Below the pieces are notes generated by a model that did not search any database, had not been told where the DNA came from, and saw only the letters and a program-made list of their open reading frames with translations. A DNA stretch of 64,000 nucleotides from Castanea sativa (lineage: Eukaryota > Streptophyta > Magnoliopsida > Fagales > Fagaceae): positions 16,741,614 to 16,805,613 of the forward strand of contig NC_134015.1 of assembly GCF_040712315.1 (NCBI RefSeq). Direction: 5' to 3'. The translations under genes and the position numbers were made by a program. This document shows, piece after piece, positions 34,681 to 45,884 of this stretch (its first letter is position 1; every line of letters begins with the position of its first letter).

Positions 34681-35075
34681 AATAACTTAGGCCACGTTTT
34701 TTTCAACCGCGTTTGTAAAAATGCGGCCTAAGACCCTAGTTGGGCCACGTTTCTGAGAAACGCACCCACAGCACCTGATTTATGGCCGCGCGTGTTAAAC
34801 GTAGCCCAAGCCCAAGTCTGTAGTTGCGTTTTTTGGTTCTCCAGTCGCGTTTTTCTAGAATGGGCTGAAAACGCGGCTTTAAACCCATCTAAATTTTTTT
34901 TTTTAATATATGTCTTGAAGCCGCGTTTTAAAAACGAGGCTCTAGGTCTATCCTAAAGCTGCATTTATTGAAAAACGTGGCCATAGTTAACCCTGAAGCT
35001 GCGTTTTTTAAATGCGACTTCAAGAATCCCTGAAGCTGTGTTTTAAAAAACGAGGCTAAAAACCCTACTATAAAT
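34681..35075. repeat. Subterminal repeats of a CACTA-like DNA transposon
   Basis: Short GC-rich motifs of the GCCGCGTTTT / AAAACGCGGC kind recur about ten times in both orientations (34694, 34718, 34784, 34846, 34870, 34920, 34970, 35000, 35035), spaced by AT-rich DNA. Dense subterminal repeats of this sort are typical of CACTA elements. No CACTA terminus or transposase was found, so it is one end of a truncated or non-autonomous copy. Confidence 0.5.
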
Positions 35076-35286
35076 TAGAAAGAAAAAAATCTCCTTACCA
35101 AAAAAATAGCCCTTGCTCTATCTAAGCCCTTCGAACCCAATTCCCTCAAGACCCAACTGGAACTCAAGTCCGCCCCACCCAACAATATTCTCGTAATCTG
35201 CCTTTTTGATCTTTTGCAGTTCCCATGAGGAGTCCACAAAATAACAGTTAATTTATGATTCTCGGCTGGCATGACTTGAGAAGTTA

Positions 35287-37596
35287 CTTCAAGAGATTAT
35301 TATTATTATTATTTGTTTTTAATAATGGGCAATTCAAGAGATTCATTGAATCGCATGTCCTGCTTCATAGCCACTGGACTAGAAGCTTCAGCTTCCGTTG
35401 GTCAATGATATAAAAATATTGTTTTTAAATATAGTCTAAGAATTATATCCATCGGAAGCTGTTGGTGGAGGCAAGTGGGGGATGAATGAAAAATTCATTG
35501 GCAAAGGTGGGAAAAGCTAACAAATCAAAGAAGGATGGAGGAATGGGTTTTAGGGATTTAAGGGCATTTAATTTAGCTATGTTAGCTAAACAAGGGTGAA
35601 GGTTGCTGCATGATGATAATTCTTTAGTATATCAATGCCTTAAAGCTAGATATTTTCCTAGATCTCATTTATTTGATGCCAAGGAGTCCCCAAATTGTTC
35701 CTTTGTGTGGAAGAGTATTGTAGCTGCTTTGCCTATTTTGAAGTTGGGATGTTGTTGGAGAGTTGGGAATGGCCTTTCCATTTGGGTTTCAGGGGATAAA
35801 TGGATACCGAATTATCCAACAAATGCGCCTTTGTTTCCAGTCAAGGATGAGGTTCGAGAGGTGACTGTGGCTAAATTAATTGATTAAGAATTGCATGCTT
35901 GGAGGTCTGAATTTATCATGGACATGTTTGAGCAAGTGGATGTTGAAGCCATTTGTAGAATCCAACTAAGCCGAAGAGATGTGGAAGACACTATAATCTG
36001 GTTGCATCATAAAAAGGGGTTGTTTACTATCAAGTCTGCATATAAGGTGGCAAGGGAAGTATTGCAAGGAGGAAATATAGCTGAGAGATCAAGGGGTTGC
36101 GTGGGGAGACGAGTTTGGGCTGCCTTATGGAATCTTCGGATCCCAAAAAAGATTAAAGTATTTAGGTGGAGAGCTTGCAATGATATCTTGCCAACAAAAC
36201 TGAATCTGTCAAAGTGAAAAATAATTGATGATGCAATGTGTCCTATATGTATGAGATTTCTAGAGTCAACTATCCATGCTCTATGGAATGTGAGGCGGCC
36301 AAGGATGTGTGGTCTGATAGCTTGAAAATTTTGCAGAGGGGGTCTCGGGTTTGGCTGATTTAATTGACTTAATGGAATACTTGTTGGATCAGGTTGAGTT
36401 ACAAGACATGGAGGATGTGTTGGTCCAAGCTTGGCTGATTTGGAATCAAAGAAACCGAGTTGTACATGGAGGGAAGTTCCATGATTCGGGATGGTTGATC
36501 AATCGAGCAAGAGAGCTGTTAGAAGAGTTTTGGACTGCACAAGTACAAATGAGAACTGAACAAGGGATGCAACCTGCTCGGGGTACTTGGCAACCCCCTC
36601 CACAGACGATCTACAAGCTCAATTTTGATGCAACGGTATTCTCAAGCCTCAACAGATCCAGATATGGTGCAATTATACGCAATGAGAAAGGGGAGGTTAT
36701 GGCAGCCATGGCAACTAAGGATCTGGAAGTGTTTTGCATTGAGGAAGCTAAACTACTTGCATGTAGAAAAGCTATTGAGTTTGCGGTAGATGCGGGCTTC
36801 TCTGAATTAGTCATTGAAGGAGATAACAATTCTACTATGAAAGCTATTTCAACTCTGAAGATTGATCAACCAATGCTTGGGAATGTGGTTGGGGATATTC
36901 AACACTTGATTAGAAATTTACACTGGGTAAGGATTGATTGTATTAGAAGAGGGGGGAATCGGGTAGCTCATGTATTAGCTCAATTTGCTAGGAATATTAT
37001 TGAGGATATGTATTGGATGGAAGATGTTCCTCCAATAGCTAGAGAAGCTCTGTACCAAGATGCTAATTTTTCTGATTAATTGAATGATATGCTTCTGCTT
37101 CAAAAAAAAAAAAGAATTATCCAATTATTTTCTTTAAAAAAATCAATATTAAAAAAAAAGGTAAACTTCCACATTACTTTGTATCAATATTTAATGAATA
37201 AAACTAGGTACACAATATTTTCACAATAAATTTTAGGTGGCAAAATGTTAATAGTATGTAAAAAAGTAATGGTAGTTGTGAGTCCAAATAAGAAACATTA
37301 ATAAATTGTTACCTAAGTTTTTTTTTGAAAATGTTATAGATTAAGCATTATTCATATTTATTAGGAGAGTTAGAGTAGGATATATAGGAATATGTAAAAA
37401 CAATTTCATTAAAAAAAAAGATGGAATAATTTTTATGCTGAAAAATTGGGACATATTTTAATATATCATCCATATGCAAAATAAACTTTTCATGTAATGA
37501 TTATATTTTTCCTATATTACTTTACATATGTTAAAGTATATAAAAGTGACATTTATTATTTAATTTAATTGAAATTAATAATTTTTTGCCCTAGCA
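35287..37596. repeat. Paralogous segment A, split by a LINE
   Basis: 35287-35446 plus 37112-37596 is collinear with 45140-45806. Shared tracts include GGGCAATTCAAGA, GTTGGTCAATGAT, TACTTTGTATCAATATTTAA, GGTGGCAAAATGTTAAT and TATGCTGAAAAATTGGGACA. Only this copy holds the LINE. Beyond about 37596 the similarity to segment B is lost. Confidence 0.9.
35447..37111 (+). mobile_element. 5'-truncated LINE (L1-type), 1.67 kb
   Basis: It is flanked by AAGAATTAT at 35438-35446 and 37112-37120 and ends in a run of A (37102-37113). The C-terminal part of ORF2 reads plus strand: FNLAMLAKQ and SFVWKSIVAALPILKLGCCWRVGNG at 35570-35770, the zinc-binding RT C-terminal domain with PKKIKVFRWRACNDILPTKL near 36150-36210, then RNase H with YKLNFDATV, IEEAKLLACRKAIEF and VIEGDNNSTMKAI (36610-36845), ending at a stop near 37077. 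Stops at 35597 and 35884 and a shift near 36217-36350 show it is dead. The paralog at 45.3 kb is the uninterrupted target. Confidence 0.92.
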
Positions 37597-39204
37597 TGGA
37601 ATCAATTATGAATAAAATAAGCTTGAATAAACTACGAACCTAGCCAATCACCATTTCCTTACAGCAATGCTAAAAAAAAAAATTACAATTTATTTTTAAT
37701 ATTTGTTGAGGTGATAAATTGTGAATTATGCAATATTGTTTTTATTGAGATCACCACTAACATCATTTTGATTTATTATATATCAATGTGATAATCAACT
37801 CTCTAATTTTATTATTTTCACCGGGTTTGTTATTTATTTAAAGCTCCTAGGAAGTACATGTTAACTTTATTGTATGGTGCTTATAATAGATCAACTCTTT
37901 TAATATAATTTTAATATGTATGTGGGCGAGAGTTGAGCCTAAAACATTTTTTCAATTTTAATTAAAAGATTATTATATTGGATTATATTAATGGGTACTC
38001 TTAGGGCATCTGTTAACATTTTCCTATTATATTAACCACCACTTGAAAATTGAAACAAATGCTCAAAGTAGCTGGCAACAAGAAAACCAACATTGAAGAT
38101 ATCACTTAAAATTTGTTGCAAAAATATTGTGTATGATATTTCACCTTACAGCTTGGAAACTTACCTGTAGTAAACTCCATTAATGCTCCTGTAGAGTAGA
38201 GTAGACACCACAAGATATGACTACAATTTTATTACACTCCAACAACTTGAGCTCCATCACTTTGTCAAAATTTTGAGTTAAGCTCACCCAAATTTGAAAC
38301 CAAACAAAAATAAGATAAAGTTAAGGAAAAAGTAGAGATAGAGATATGAGTTATAAAACTAATCAGTTTGAGTGATGAGAAATGAGATATGAGAATTGAG
38401 TTTTGAGTTAAGAGTAAACCAAACAGGCCCTTAGCCATTTACTCTCTTTACCAAAAAAACACTAACTAATTACTCTCTTTAAGAAAACCCAACCTAGGTA
38501 CTGACACAAGGAGTTTCTTTATTGCTTCACTCACACTCTGCCTCTTTGTTGCTTAAGACTTTTGAGTTATAACGAAAGAAATGAGCTACTTTAATTCTTT
38601 TTTATTTAGGGAAATTCTAACGAATGCTCTTAGGGTATTGGTTAATAATTCATTTAAAGAAAGTTTTTATGGAAAAAGAAAAAAAATTAATGTTTTGACA
38701 GCTTTTTTCATTTCTCATAAAAGTGATGTCAAAACTTTCCTAAAATAAATTTTTAATCAATACCCTAAGGGAAATCTTTAGCATGACCCTAAATTTTATA
38801 CTGGCTGCAAGTTGGTTTAAGCCATGAACATTGAAGTTTCCAGCTTTCATTGTTTTTCTATGTACAGTAATTGCCAAAACTCACCATGTCACTTTTTGGA
38901 AGGGCAGTAATTTTCATGCGGAATTCGTATATTGTTGAGTGTGATATATTCAACCTTTTGGCTTGTGAGGAGAGAGTTTTTTCAAGGCCAATAATTATTT
39001 GAATAATGCTAGAAATATTATTTTACAAATATTTTTTTTTTGTGTCTGTAGCATTACTCTAATTATTTCAAGCGGGTCAGTATTACAACAACAACCAATT
39101 TTACATTAATTTTAACACGGCTGATTGTAATTGGTGGAATAAAAGTAGAAGGTTGATGTGAAAATGACATGCAATTAATCACAACTAGATCCTTTTTTGA
39201 TTCT
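37597..39204. other. AT-rich stretch, right part similar to the ankyrin upstream region
   Basis: No gene was seen. From about 38450 to 39190 it tracks 17640-18310 in order. A 52-bp insert at 39006-39057 (AATGCTAG...TAGCATT ends, flanked by TAATTATTT.AA) interrupts the similarity and looks like a small MITE fragment. No ankyrin exon follows; a solo LTR stands there instead. Confidence 0.5.
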
Positions 39205-39804
39205 TGATGATGCCAAAAATAGTCAGTAAGTCGCATAGTCCCCACGTGCTCAAGACAATACCTACGCAACAAAGAAGAAAACCTCACAGAGAGTACCGGT
39301 GTAATACCGACCAAATATCCTCCGAAGGTTAAGTTAGAGAACTTTTACAACTTTAGAGTACCAGAGCTGGGATATATTATGCGTACCTTGGCGTGTGAGG
39401 GCTTTGGGTTTTTATAGTAGCCTAGAGCTAACATTCGTTTATTGGTGGAGATGGTCTTTCCTTGTAGGGAAGATCCTCATAAATACGAGTATCTTGTAGG
39501 ATCCTTTTCTTATGGAGATTCCCTTGGCTAGGGTTAATCATGGGATGCAAGACATTTTCTTACACAGATATTCGTGGAGCTCAAGCAAGGCCACGCTGGA
39601 CCCCTCATGCTCTTCATTCCCGTCAGCCTCTTGTTGCGTTCGAGGATTCCCGTCGTCTCATGTAGATGCCGTCGGGTATTGAGGTGAGGTCGTTGGCCTA
39701 TGGCATTGTCACTTTCGTTCTTCTGTATATGAAGCTGATGGGCTTAATGGAGTCGTCGACTTCTTTGTGTGTAACAAGTTTACCTCCTCAAAATACCCTT
39801 GTCA
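39205..39804 (-). mobile_element. Solo LTR (600 bp) with target duplication ATTCT
   Basis: It begins TGATGATGCC and ends TACCCTTGTCA (TG...CA). ATTCT flanks it at 39200-39204 and 39805-39809. CTATAAAAACCC on the minus strand near 39412 is TATA-like, giving leftward orientation. It is less AT-rich than its surroundings. No internal region is present. Confidence 0.85.
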
Positions 39805-39809
39805 ATTCT

Positions 39810-40742
39810 CAAAACAAAAAACAAAAAAAAAAAACACTAATCCTCTTTTGGCTTTGTTTATATTATATAAAAAAAATTATTTTGATTTTTGTTGGCCCAT
39901 AGAAACGAAATTCTGTAGCACTCCCAAATGCTAACTAAGAATGAAATTTTATGCAATAGGAATTCACAGAGATTTAAAAAAGCATGCTTCCCACAATTTT
40001 ATAGTCTAATAGTGTTGGATGTAACCATTTTTTTTCAACAAATAATATATTGAGAAGCGTTCGGATTACAATATTTCACAATATTTTCTTGATAAATCAT
40101 GTATGAAATTATTTTTCTTGTCAAGTAACAACCAATAATAACTTACCATTTAAGATTTATTGTAAAGATTTCGTTCTTATTTAAGATTTATTATAAAGAT
40201 ACCGTGAATATAGAATTTCTTTAATATATTACCATTAGTAAGTGTTGGTATTGTGAATCATGATTTTTTTTTCCCCTGCTCTCTTACATGCAAGAGATGA
40301 TATATAATCCCTTGCAGCAATACATGCCTTACCCATTTCTCTTTCTTCTTCTATTTCATCTTATTCTTTCTTGGGCTGCTGCAATTTGCAAAACCTCCAA
40401 AGTGCTTTCAGTTGGATTCTTTTTTGTAGTCAGCATGGTAAAGTTTGGTTTACTATTTTTTTGGATACTAGTCTAAAATTGTGGTTTTTTGTTTTACACG
40501 TATGCTAATTATATGTTATGGTCCACTGCAAAGTGAGGTTTCTGTGAAGTAGACCTATTGCAAGAAAGAAATGAAGCTGGTTCTGAAAGCAATGTCTGTA
40601 ACATACCAATGGAGGTTAGATCAGTTTTGGATAGTGAGGGTCACCTCGAATAAAAAAGAGAGCCCAAAAAGTCACTTGTCAGAAAGTCCCACCAACGTTG
40701 AGATGAAATGAAAGAAGTAAGGACTACTTTGATCTTAGGGTT
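39810..40742. other. Flank of the DUF247 remnant
   Basis: Mostly AT-rich. The open frame 40288-40476 is hydrophobic, without a match I know. From about 40590, pieces such as MEVRSVLDSEGHLE may be out-of-frame remains of the N-terminus of the DUF247 gene that follows. Confidence 0.4.
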
Positions 40743-41336
40743 ATCTCTTTCGGTCCTTACCACCATGGCAAACCAGAATTCCAGGAAGCAAAGACACTTA
40801 AAACTAATGTCATGTTGGAGTTTATTGCAGAATTTAGCAATTCATTCATGGAATTTTACAGCAAGGTACATGAAATGAATGACTACACTAGATCTTGTTA
40901 CGTTGATGGTTCAACCTACAAATATTGTGATGATATGTATGCACTGATGATGCTTCGAGATAGCTGTTTCATTCTATATGTAATGGTCAAATTGGTAAGT
41001 ACCAGATGGAACAAGCTCAATAAAATATTTGCTCATCATGTAGGCACCTTCGGAAGTATTTATAAATGTAGAGACATGATTTTGCTAGAGAAACAAATTC
41101 CTTTCTCAATTTTGATACTTTTGATGAGACTTAGATACGGTGATGAAAAAGTAGGACTAATAATGATCAAGCCATTCATTTATTTCATAATTTGGGCAAT
41201 AAATCCATAGGAAGTTACAAGAAACAAGAATAAGGAGTCAATAGCTCGTCATCTCCTTGACTGTATATATCAGGAATTCTCCAAAGTTGGTGATCTAGAT
41301 TTTGCCCTAATTCACAACATACCACCTCATCAATAA
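40743..41336 (+). pseudogene. DUF247 family pseudogene (plant PF03140), truncated
   Basis: In one frame it reads ISFGPYHHGKPEFQ, MLEFIAEFSNSFMEFYSKV, ARSCYV-like TRSCYVDGSTYKYCDDM, MMLRDSCFILYV, HVGTFGSIYKCRDMILLEKQ and IPFSILILLM, the ordered signatures of the N-terminal half of DUF247 proteins. A TAG at 41208-41210 interrupts the frame, which then continues to a TAA at 41334. About 198 codons remain of a family that is normally over 400 residues. The N-terminal start and the C-terminal membrane segment are missing. The family is plant-specific with mostly unknown function. Confidence 0.85.
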
Positions 41337-41367
41337 AATAAAATAAAATAAACTTTTACATTACAAA

Positions 41368-41735
41368 CACGCTTTTTGCAATCTATTGTAACATAAAATG
41401 AAGAAATCATTGCAATTACTTGATACCAATTATTTTTGCAATTTATTGCAACAAAAAATTCAAAATTATAGCTTATTGCAATGAAGTTATCATTGCAATA
41501 ACTTGATATAAATTATTTTACCTTCTATTGCAATGACAAATATTAAGATATCATTACAATAACTTGGTATATATTGTATTACAAACTATTGCAATGACAA
41601 ATATTAAGATATCATTGCAATAACATGATATTAATTATTTTATAATTTATTGTAAAGACAAACATGAAATTCTTTTCTATTACAATGAGTATATTATTGC
41701 AATAATTTGATCTAAATTATTTTTGTCAATTATTT
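41368..41735. repeat. Degenerate ~61-bp tandem repeats with TTGCAAT motifs
   Basis: A unit of the form CTATTGCAATGACAAATATT, AAGATATCATTGCAATAACT, TGATATAAATTATTTT recurs about five times. The two central units (about 41525-41645) are nearly identical. TTGCAAT and ATTGCAA alternate, giving inverted motifs. It could be the subterminal part of a DNA transposon; no terminus was found. Confidence 0.65.
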
Positions 41736-42013
41736 CCAAAAGATTGCAATAAGATTTTTAAAGCAGTATAACAACATATATATCATTGTATCAAGATTGT
41801 CATTAAAATATTTAAAGTTTATTGCAACAGAATAATATAAAGTGTATCCAATTTCTTGTTCGTGCTTACTCCAATTTAGTCAATACCGTATTGAAAGTCC
41901 TATTGGTTTGATCAAAGGAGCAAAAATTTTTGATACCAGTCAATACCACTATTCCGCTTCCGTATTATATCTATTTATATATTATAAAATTAAATTATAA
42001 ATAGATATATATA
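41736..42013. other. AT-rich spacer
   Basis: Low-complexity TA-rich sequence up to the solo LTR; nothing else was seen. Confidence 0.5.
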
Positions 42014-42018
42014 CACAT

Positions 42019-42940
42019 TGTTGGAGCATTTTAATATTAAATAATTAAAATGAATAAATGTGATAAAAATAAATGTAAAGATGTGGGAGTGAATGTGGAA
42101 GATGAGGAGTTAGTGAAAATGTTTAATCCCACATTGAAAATGAGAGAGACTATTTTGTTCTTTTTAATTGTGGTAATTAATGGGCTAACATGAATTGTTT
42201 CAAATATTGGGCCAGATACGTGCGTAAGGGGGAGGTGAAGGGTGGAGATGTCAAATTTGGAAATAAATCAGCACATTGGATCCTCCTACTTGACAGCTCA
42301 TTCAGAGTAATTACCATATCCGTTGGTGAGTAAATGGCCCGAATTAATATTTCATTTTTATTATGGAAAATAATGAGCCATTAACCCACTTAATGGACTA
42401 TTCGTTTGGGCCTTTTTATTATTCAGAAAACTCCTTATCTCACCATTAATTGTGTAACTCTAGCCCATCAGAATAATATCCAGCAATTAATCTTGTAACA
42501 CCCACTATATCAGAATAATAGACCTAATTAATCAGATTAATTTGGGTAGTAATTTCGTGAGGCCCATTGAGCCTATAAATAGACTCATTCAGACACAATC
42601 CAAGTGACTGCAAAATACACTAAAAAAAAAATAGAGAGATTCTTGGCAAGGAAGGGTGTTCTTTTTGGTGGAGTTTTGGGCTTGAACACTTTGTGTAGAG
42701 ATTGTTCTAGCCATACGACACTTGTTGGGCTGTTGTATCCTGGAGGAGACAAGTCAGAGACGGTCTGCACCGGTTACAAAGTTTAGCCAACCAAGGGCTT
42801 GAATCTCCTTAAAGAGAGCGAGTGCCGCGCCTCAGTCCAAATAATGTTGTGTAATTTCTCTCTTTAAATTAATAAAAAATTCAGAAGTATTATTCAGTTT
42901 CTCTTTGTGTATTTCCATTATCATTGTGTTTGCACCAACA
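42019..42940 (+). mobile_element. Solo LTR (922 bp) with target duplication CACAT
   Basis: It begins TGTTGGAGC and ends GCACCAACA (TGTTGG...CCAACA). CACAT flanks it at 42014-42018 and 42941-42945. CCTATAAATAGACTC at 42573 is a plus-strand TATA box and ATTAATAAAAAATTC near 42868 a possible polyadenylation signal, so the LTR reads rightwards. The R-U5 part has a 60-codon open frame that I regard as chance. No internal region, hence a solo LTR. Confidence 0.9.
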
Positions 42941-42945
42941 CACAT

Positions 42946-43325
42946 TTATTTTTATATATAATTTTAATATATATACACATTATTTACTTCTTTGTACACT
43001 ATGTCAAATTTAATTTGCCCAACACTCTACATTAAAATTGTAATTTGTTGGTGCCCTCATGATATTTGCATGTAATTTGATTTAATAAATCAATTTGAGT
43101 AATTTGACTAATTAACTAAGGCCAGTCTATAACCCAACAAATATAATATAAAAAACACTAAGCTTGGGAGTAAAAATTGACAAAGTCAAATTGTGAAAAA
43201 CCCCTACCTAATCTAAAAAAATACCAAGCTCAGGTGTAAAAAATCTAATGGTGCACACAATTTAAGGGTCATCTAAAGTCTTGGATTTTTTTTTCTTTAA
43301 AATTAATATACACTATCTTTTCGAC
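42946..43325. other. AT-rich spacer
   Basis: No gene or paired repeat was seen. Confidence 0.5.
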
Positions 43326-43328
43326 TAA

Positions 43329-44062
43329 GGCTCCATTTGTTTCGACGGTAAATAACTTTCGGAAAATGTTTTCAGCATTTGCGGGTGTTTGACAACACCT
43401 GAAATTTTGGTCAAACGGAAAATCAAAACTATTGACCGTAAAATAAACCCTCCCCACCTGTAAAACATTTTCCATGTCTATTTTACCTTCAAATAGAGTT
43501 TTCCGTTGGAAAACAGAGAAGGAGAGGGAGAGAGCAACGACCCACACCAGAAAAGAGAGAGAGAGAGAGCTGAATCGGTCAGATCACGCCGGTGAAGCCA
43601 AGATCACGCCGTCCTCAACCCAAAGGCCCGCCGTCGAGCTCGCGCCGAGCGAGATTGAGGCGCGATCTCGCGCCGTCGAGCTCCCGCCGGGCGAGATCGA
43701 CGCGCGTGATCGCGCCGGTGAGATCAGTGACCCATCGATCTCACTCTTCCTCCTCCCTATCTCACCTCCTTCTCTCAGTTTTTGACCGAATGATTTGGCC
43801 ATGGTGTTTTATTTGATTTTTGTTTGTTTAGAAGTTGATGGATTGTAATGTTCTATTATAAAATTTGTTTGGAATGTGAGAAAATGTGAGAATTTAGTAA
43901 AAAATTTGCATTTTCAGAATGTTACCAAACACTTGAAAATATTTTCCAAAGTATTTTTTAAAATGCTACCAAACAACTAAAAATATTTTCCTTTCTCGAA
44001 AATATTTTCACCTGAAATTATTTTACACTCGGAAAATATTTTACACCCAACCAAACGCAGCC
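43329..44062. mobile_element. PIF/Harbinger-like non-autonomous element (734 bp) with GC-rich core
   Basis: The left end GGCTCCATTTGTTTCG and right end CAAACGCAGCC are imperfect inverted repeats (GGCT.C.TTTG.TT.G). TAA flanks it at 43326-43328 and 44063-44065, the 3-bp duplication usual for this superfamily. Subterminal GGAAAATGTTTTC and GAAAATATTTTC repeats occur in both halves. The core (43580-43745) is very GC-rich and holds repeated GAGCTCGCGCCG / GAGCTCCCGCCGG and GCGAGATCGA motifs. There is no transposase. Confidence 0.7.
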
Positions 44063-44130
44063 TAAGAGTCGTTCACATTAAAATGCTCTTTGTTTCAGTA
44101 ACAGACATTGAGTATTTGTTTGGGAGTAAT

Positions 44131-45138
44131 TTATTTAATCTTTTGAGTTTTGTGTTTTGTTGAAATTATTTTTAAAAAAAGATAAATAAGAAATAAAATA
44201 ATCTTTTTGGAAATGATGTTCACCTCACTGCCATTATGCCAAACCTGATTCCTGAGATGCCATATAGCTTCCATAGTGACTGCCATTTGAAGTGTACTTA
44301 GCTCATCCAAGTTTAAGACCACTTTGAGGATATCCTCGTTTGATGCAATATTCATTTTATCAGTTCTTATGCCCCAACTGCAGCCAAACCAGATGACCCT
44401 TGCTACTTGGCAATGAAAGAATAGATGAGTTGCTATTTCAAGTTCTCTGCCACAAAACACACAGTTTGGATCAGATGTCCCTATTCTTATTGCCAAGTTG
44501 TTTTTGGTTGGTAACACATTGGACCCAATTCTCCATAGTAACATTTTGATTCTATCATGAGCTTTGATCTTCCATATATTTTGCCATTGTACCATGAAAC
44601 TTCCACAAGGAGGGTCTTGGTTAGCCTTATATGCAGATTTCACAAAAAATGTCCATTTGCTATATGGAACCCAAATTAGCTTATCAGCTCTGCCCCTCAA
44701 AGGAATATGTATTTTTTGGATGGCTTCAACTGACTCAGAATTAAATAGCTCATTTAGCAGTGGTAGATTCCAGCAATGATGCTCGGTAGATATCAAGTTA
44801 GACACCATCAAAGGGTTTCGTTGAATTGAGTCATCCTTTGGATTTGGTTTAAACCCAGCTAGCCAAGGAATCCAAGGGTCCACCCATACGTTAATGACAA
44901 CACCATTTTCAACAAGGTAACAAGCTCCCTTAGCAATACGGGGTTTGGCTTTTTCAATTGCTTTCCAAATCGGGGAAGCATTTTTGGAATGTTCACTTTG
45001 AATCCAATTCTCTCTGACCTTGTATTTGCTTCTTAGTAAATTCATACACAAGTTGTCCCTTTTTGAGGCAATCATCTAAGCAAGTTTAGCTAATAGAGCT
45101 TTATTAAAATCCTTGCTCTTTCTAAATCCCATCCCTCC
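44131..45138 (-). pseudogene. LINE ORF2 C-terminal fragment
   Basis: The minus strand gives GGMGFRKSKDFNKALLAKLA, a stop, then a 300-codon frame with ASPIWKAIEKAKPRIAKGAC, VENGVVINVWVDPWIPWL, a K.W.F.VKSAYKA block, and the zinc-binding RT C-terminal domain (IKMLLWRIGSNVLPTK, CVFCGRELEIATHLFFHC). This is the part of plant L1-type ORF2 after the polymerase core. Reverse transcriptase proper is absent. The left end lacks a clear poly(A), and the right edge meets paralogous segment B at about 45138. Confidence 0.88.
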
Positions 45139-45139
45139 A

Positions 45140-45155
45140 GTTCAAGAGACTCTTG

Positions 45156-45187
<32 letters not shown>

Positions 45188-45806
45188 TGTTTTTAACAGT
45201 GGGCAATTCAAGAAATTCATTGCATTGCATGTCCTACATCATAACCACTGGACTGCAAGCATCCGTTGGTCAATGATGGAAAACTATTGTTTTTAAATAT
45301 AGTATGAGAATTATCCAATCATTTTCTCCCCAAAAAAACAATCCAATATAAAAAATAAAAAAGAAGTAAACTTCCACGTTACTTTGTATCAATATTTAAT
45401 GAATAAAACTAGTTACACAACAGTTTGCTATAAATTTTAGGTGGCAAAATGTTAATATTATGTAAAAAAGTAATAGTAGTTGCAAGTCTAAATAAGAGCC
45501 ATTAATAGATTGTCACCAAAGTTTTGTTTTGAAAATATTATAAATGTTGCATTATTCATATTTATTAGGAGAGTTAGAGTAGGATATAGGAATGTGTAAA
45601 AACAATTTCATTAAAAAAAAAGGATGGAATAATTTTTATGCTGAAAAATTGGGACATATTTTAATTTATCATCCATACGCAACAGAAACTTTTCATTTAA
45701 TGATTATATTTTTCCTATATTTATTTATATATGTTAAGGTATATAAAAGTGATATTTATTATTTAATTTATTTAAATTAATTAAAATTAATAATTTTTTG
45801 TCCTAG
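45140..45806. repeat. Paralogous segment B (empty LINE site)
   Basis: Collinear with 35287-35446 plus 37112-37596. At 45305-45320 it reads ATGAGAATTATCCAATC without interruption, i.e. the pre-insertion state of the LINE site in segment A. A TTA trinucleotide run (45156-45187) near its left edge is longer than in segment A. Confidence 0.9.
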
Positions 45807-45884
45807 TATATATATATATAACCGAAACCTTTGCCCACAATTTTCCACATGATTATTTTAATTTATAAAAAAATTTAATTTTTT

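Noticed and set aside
42604..42786. 60-codon open frames on both strands in the 42.6-kb region
   Set aside because: They lie within the solo LTR and are chance frames in its R-U5 part.
43474..43816. Overlapping GC-rich open frames in the MITE core
   Set aside because: Several frames on both strands are open only because of high GC and repeats; none has a recognisable domain.
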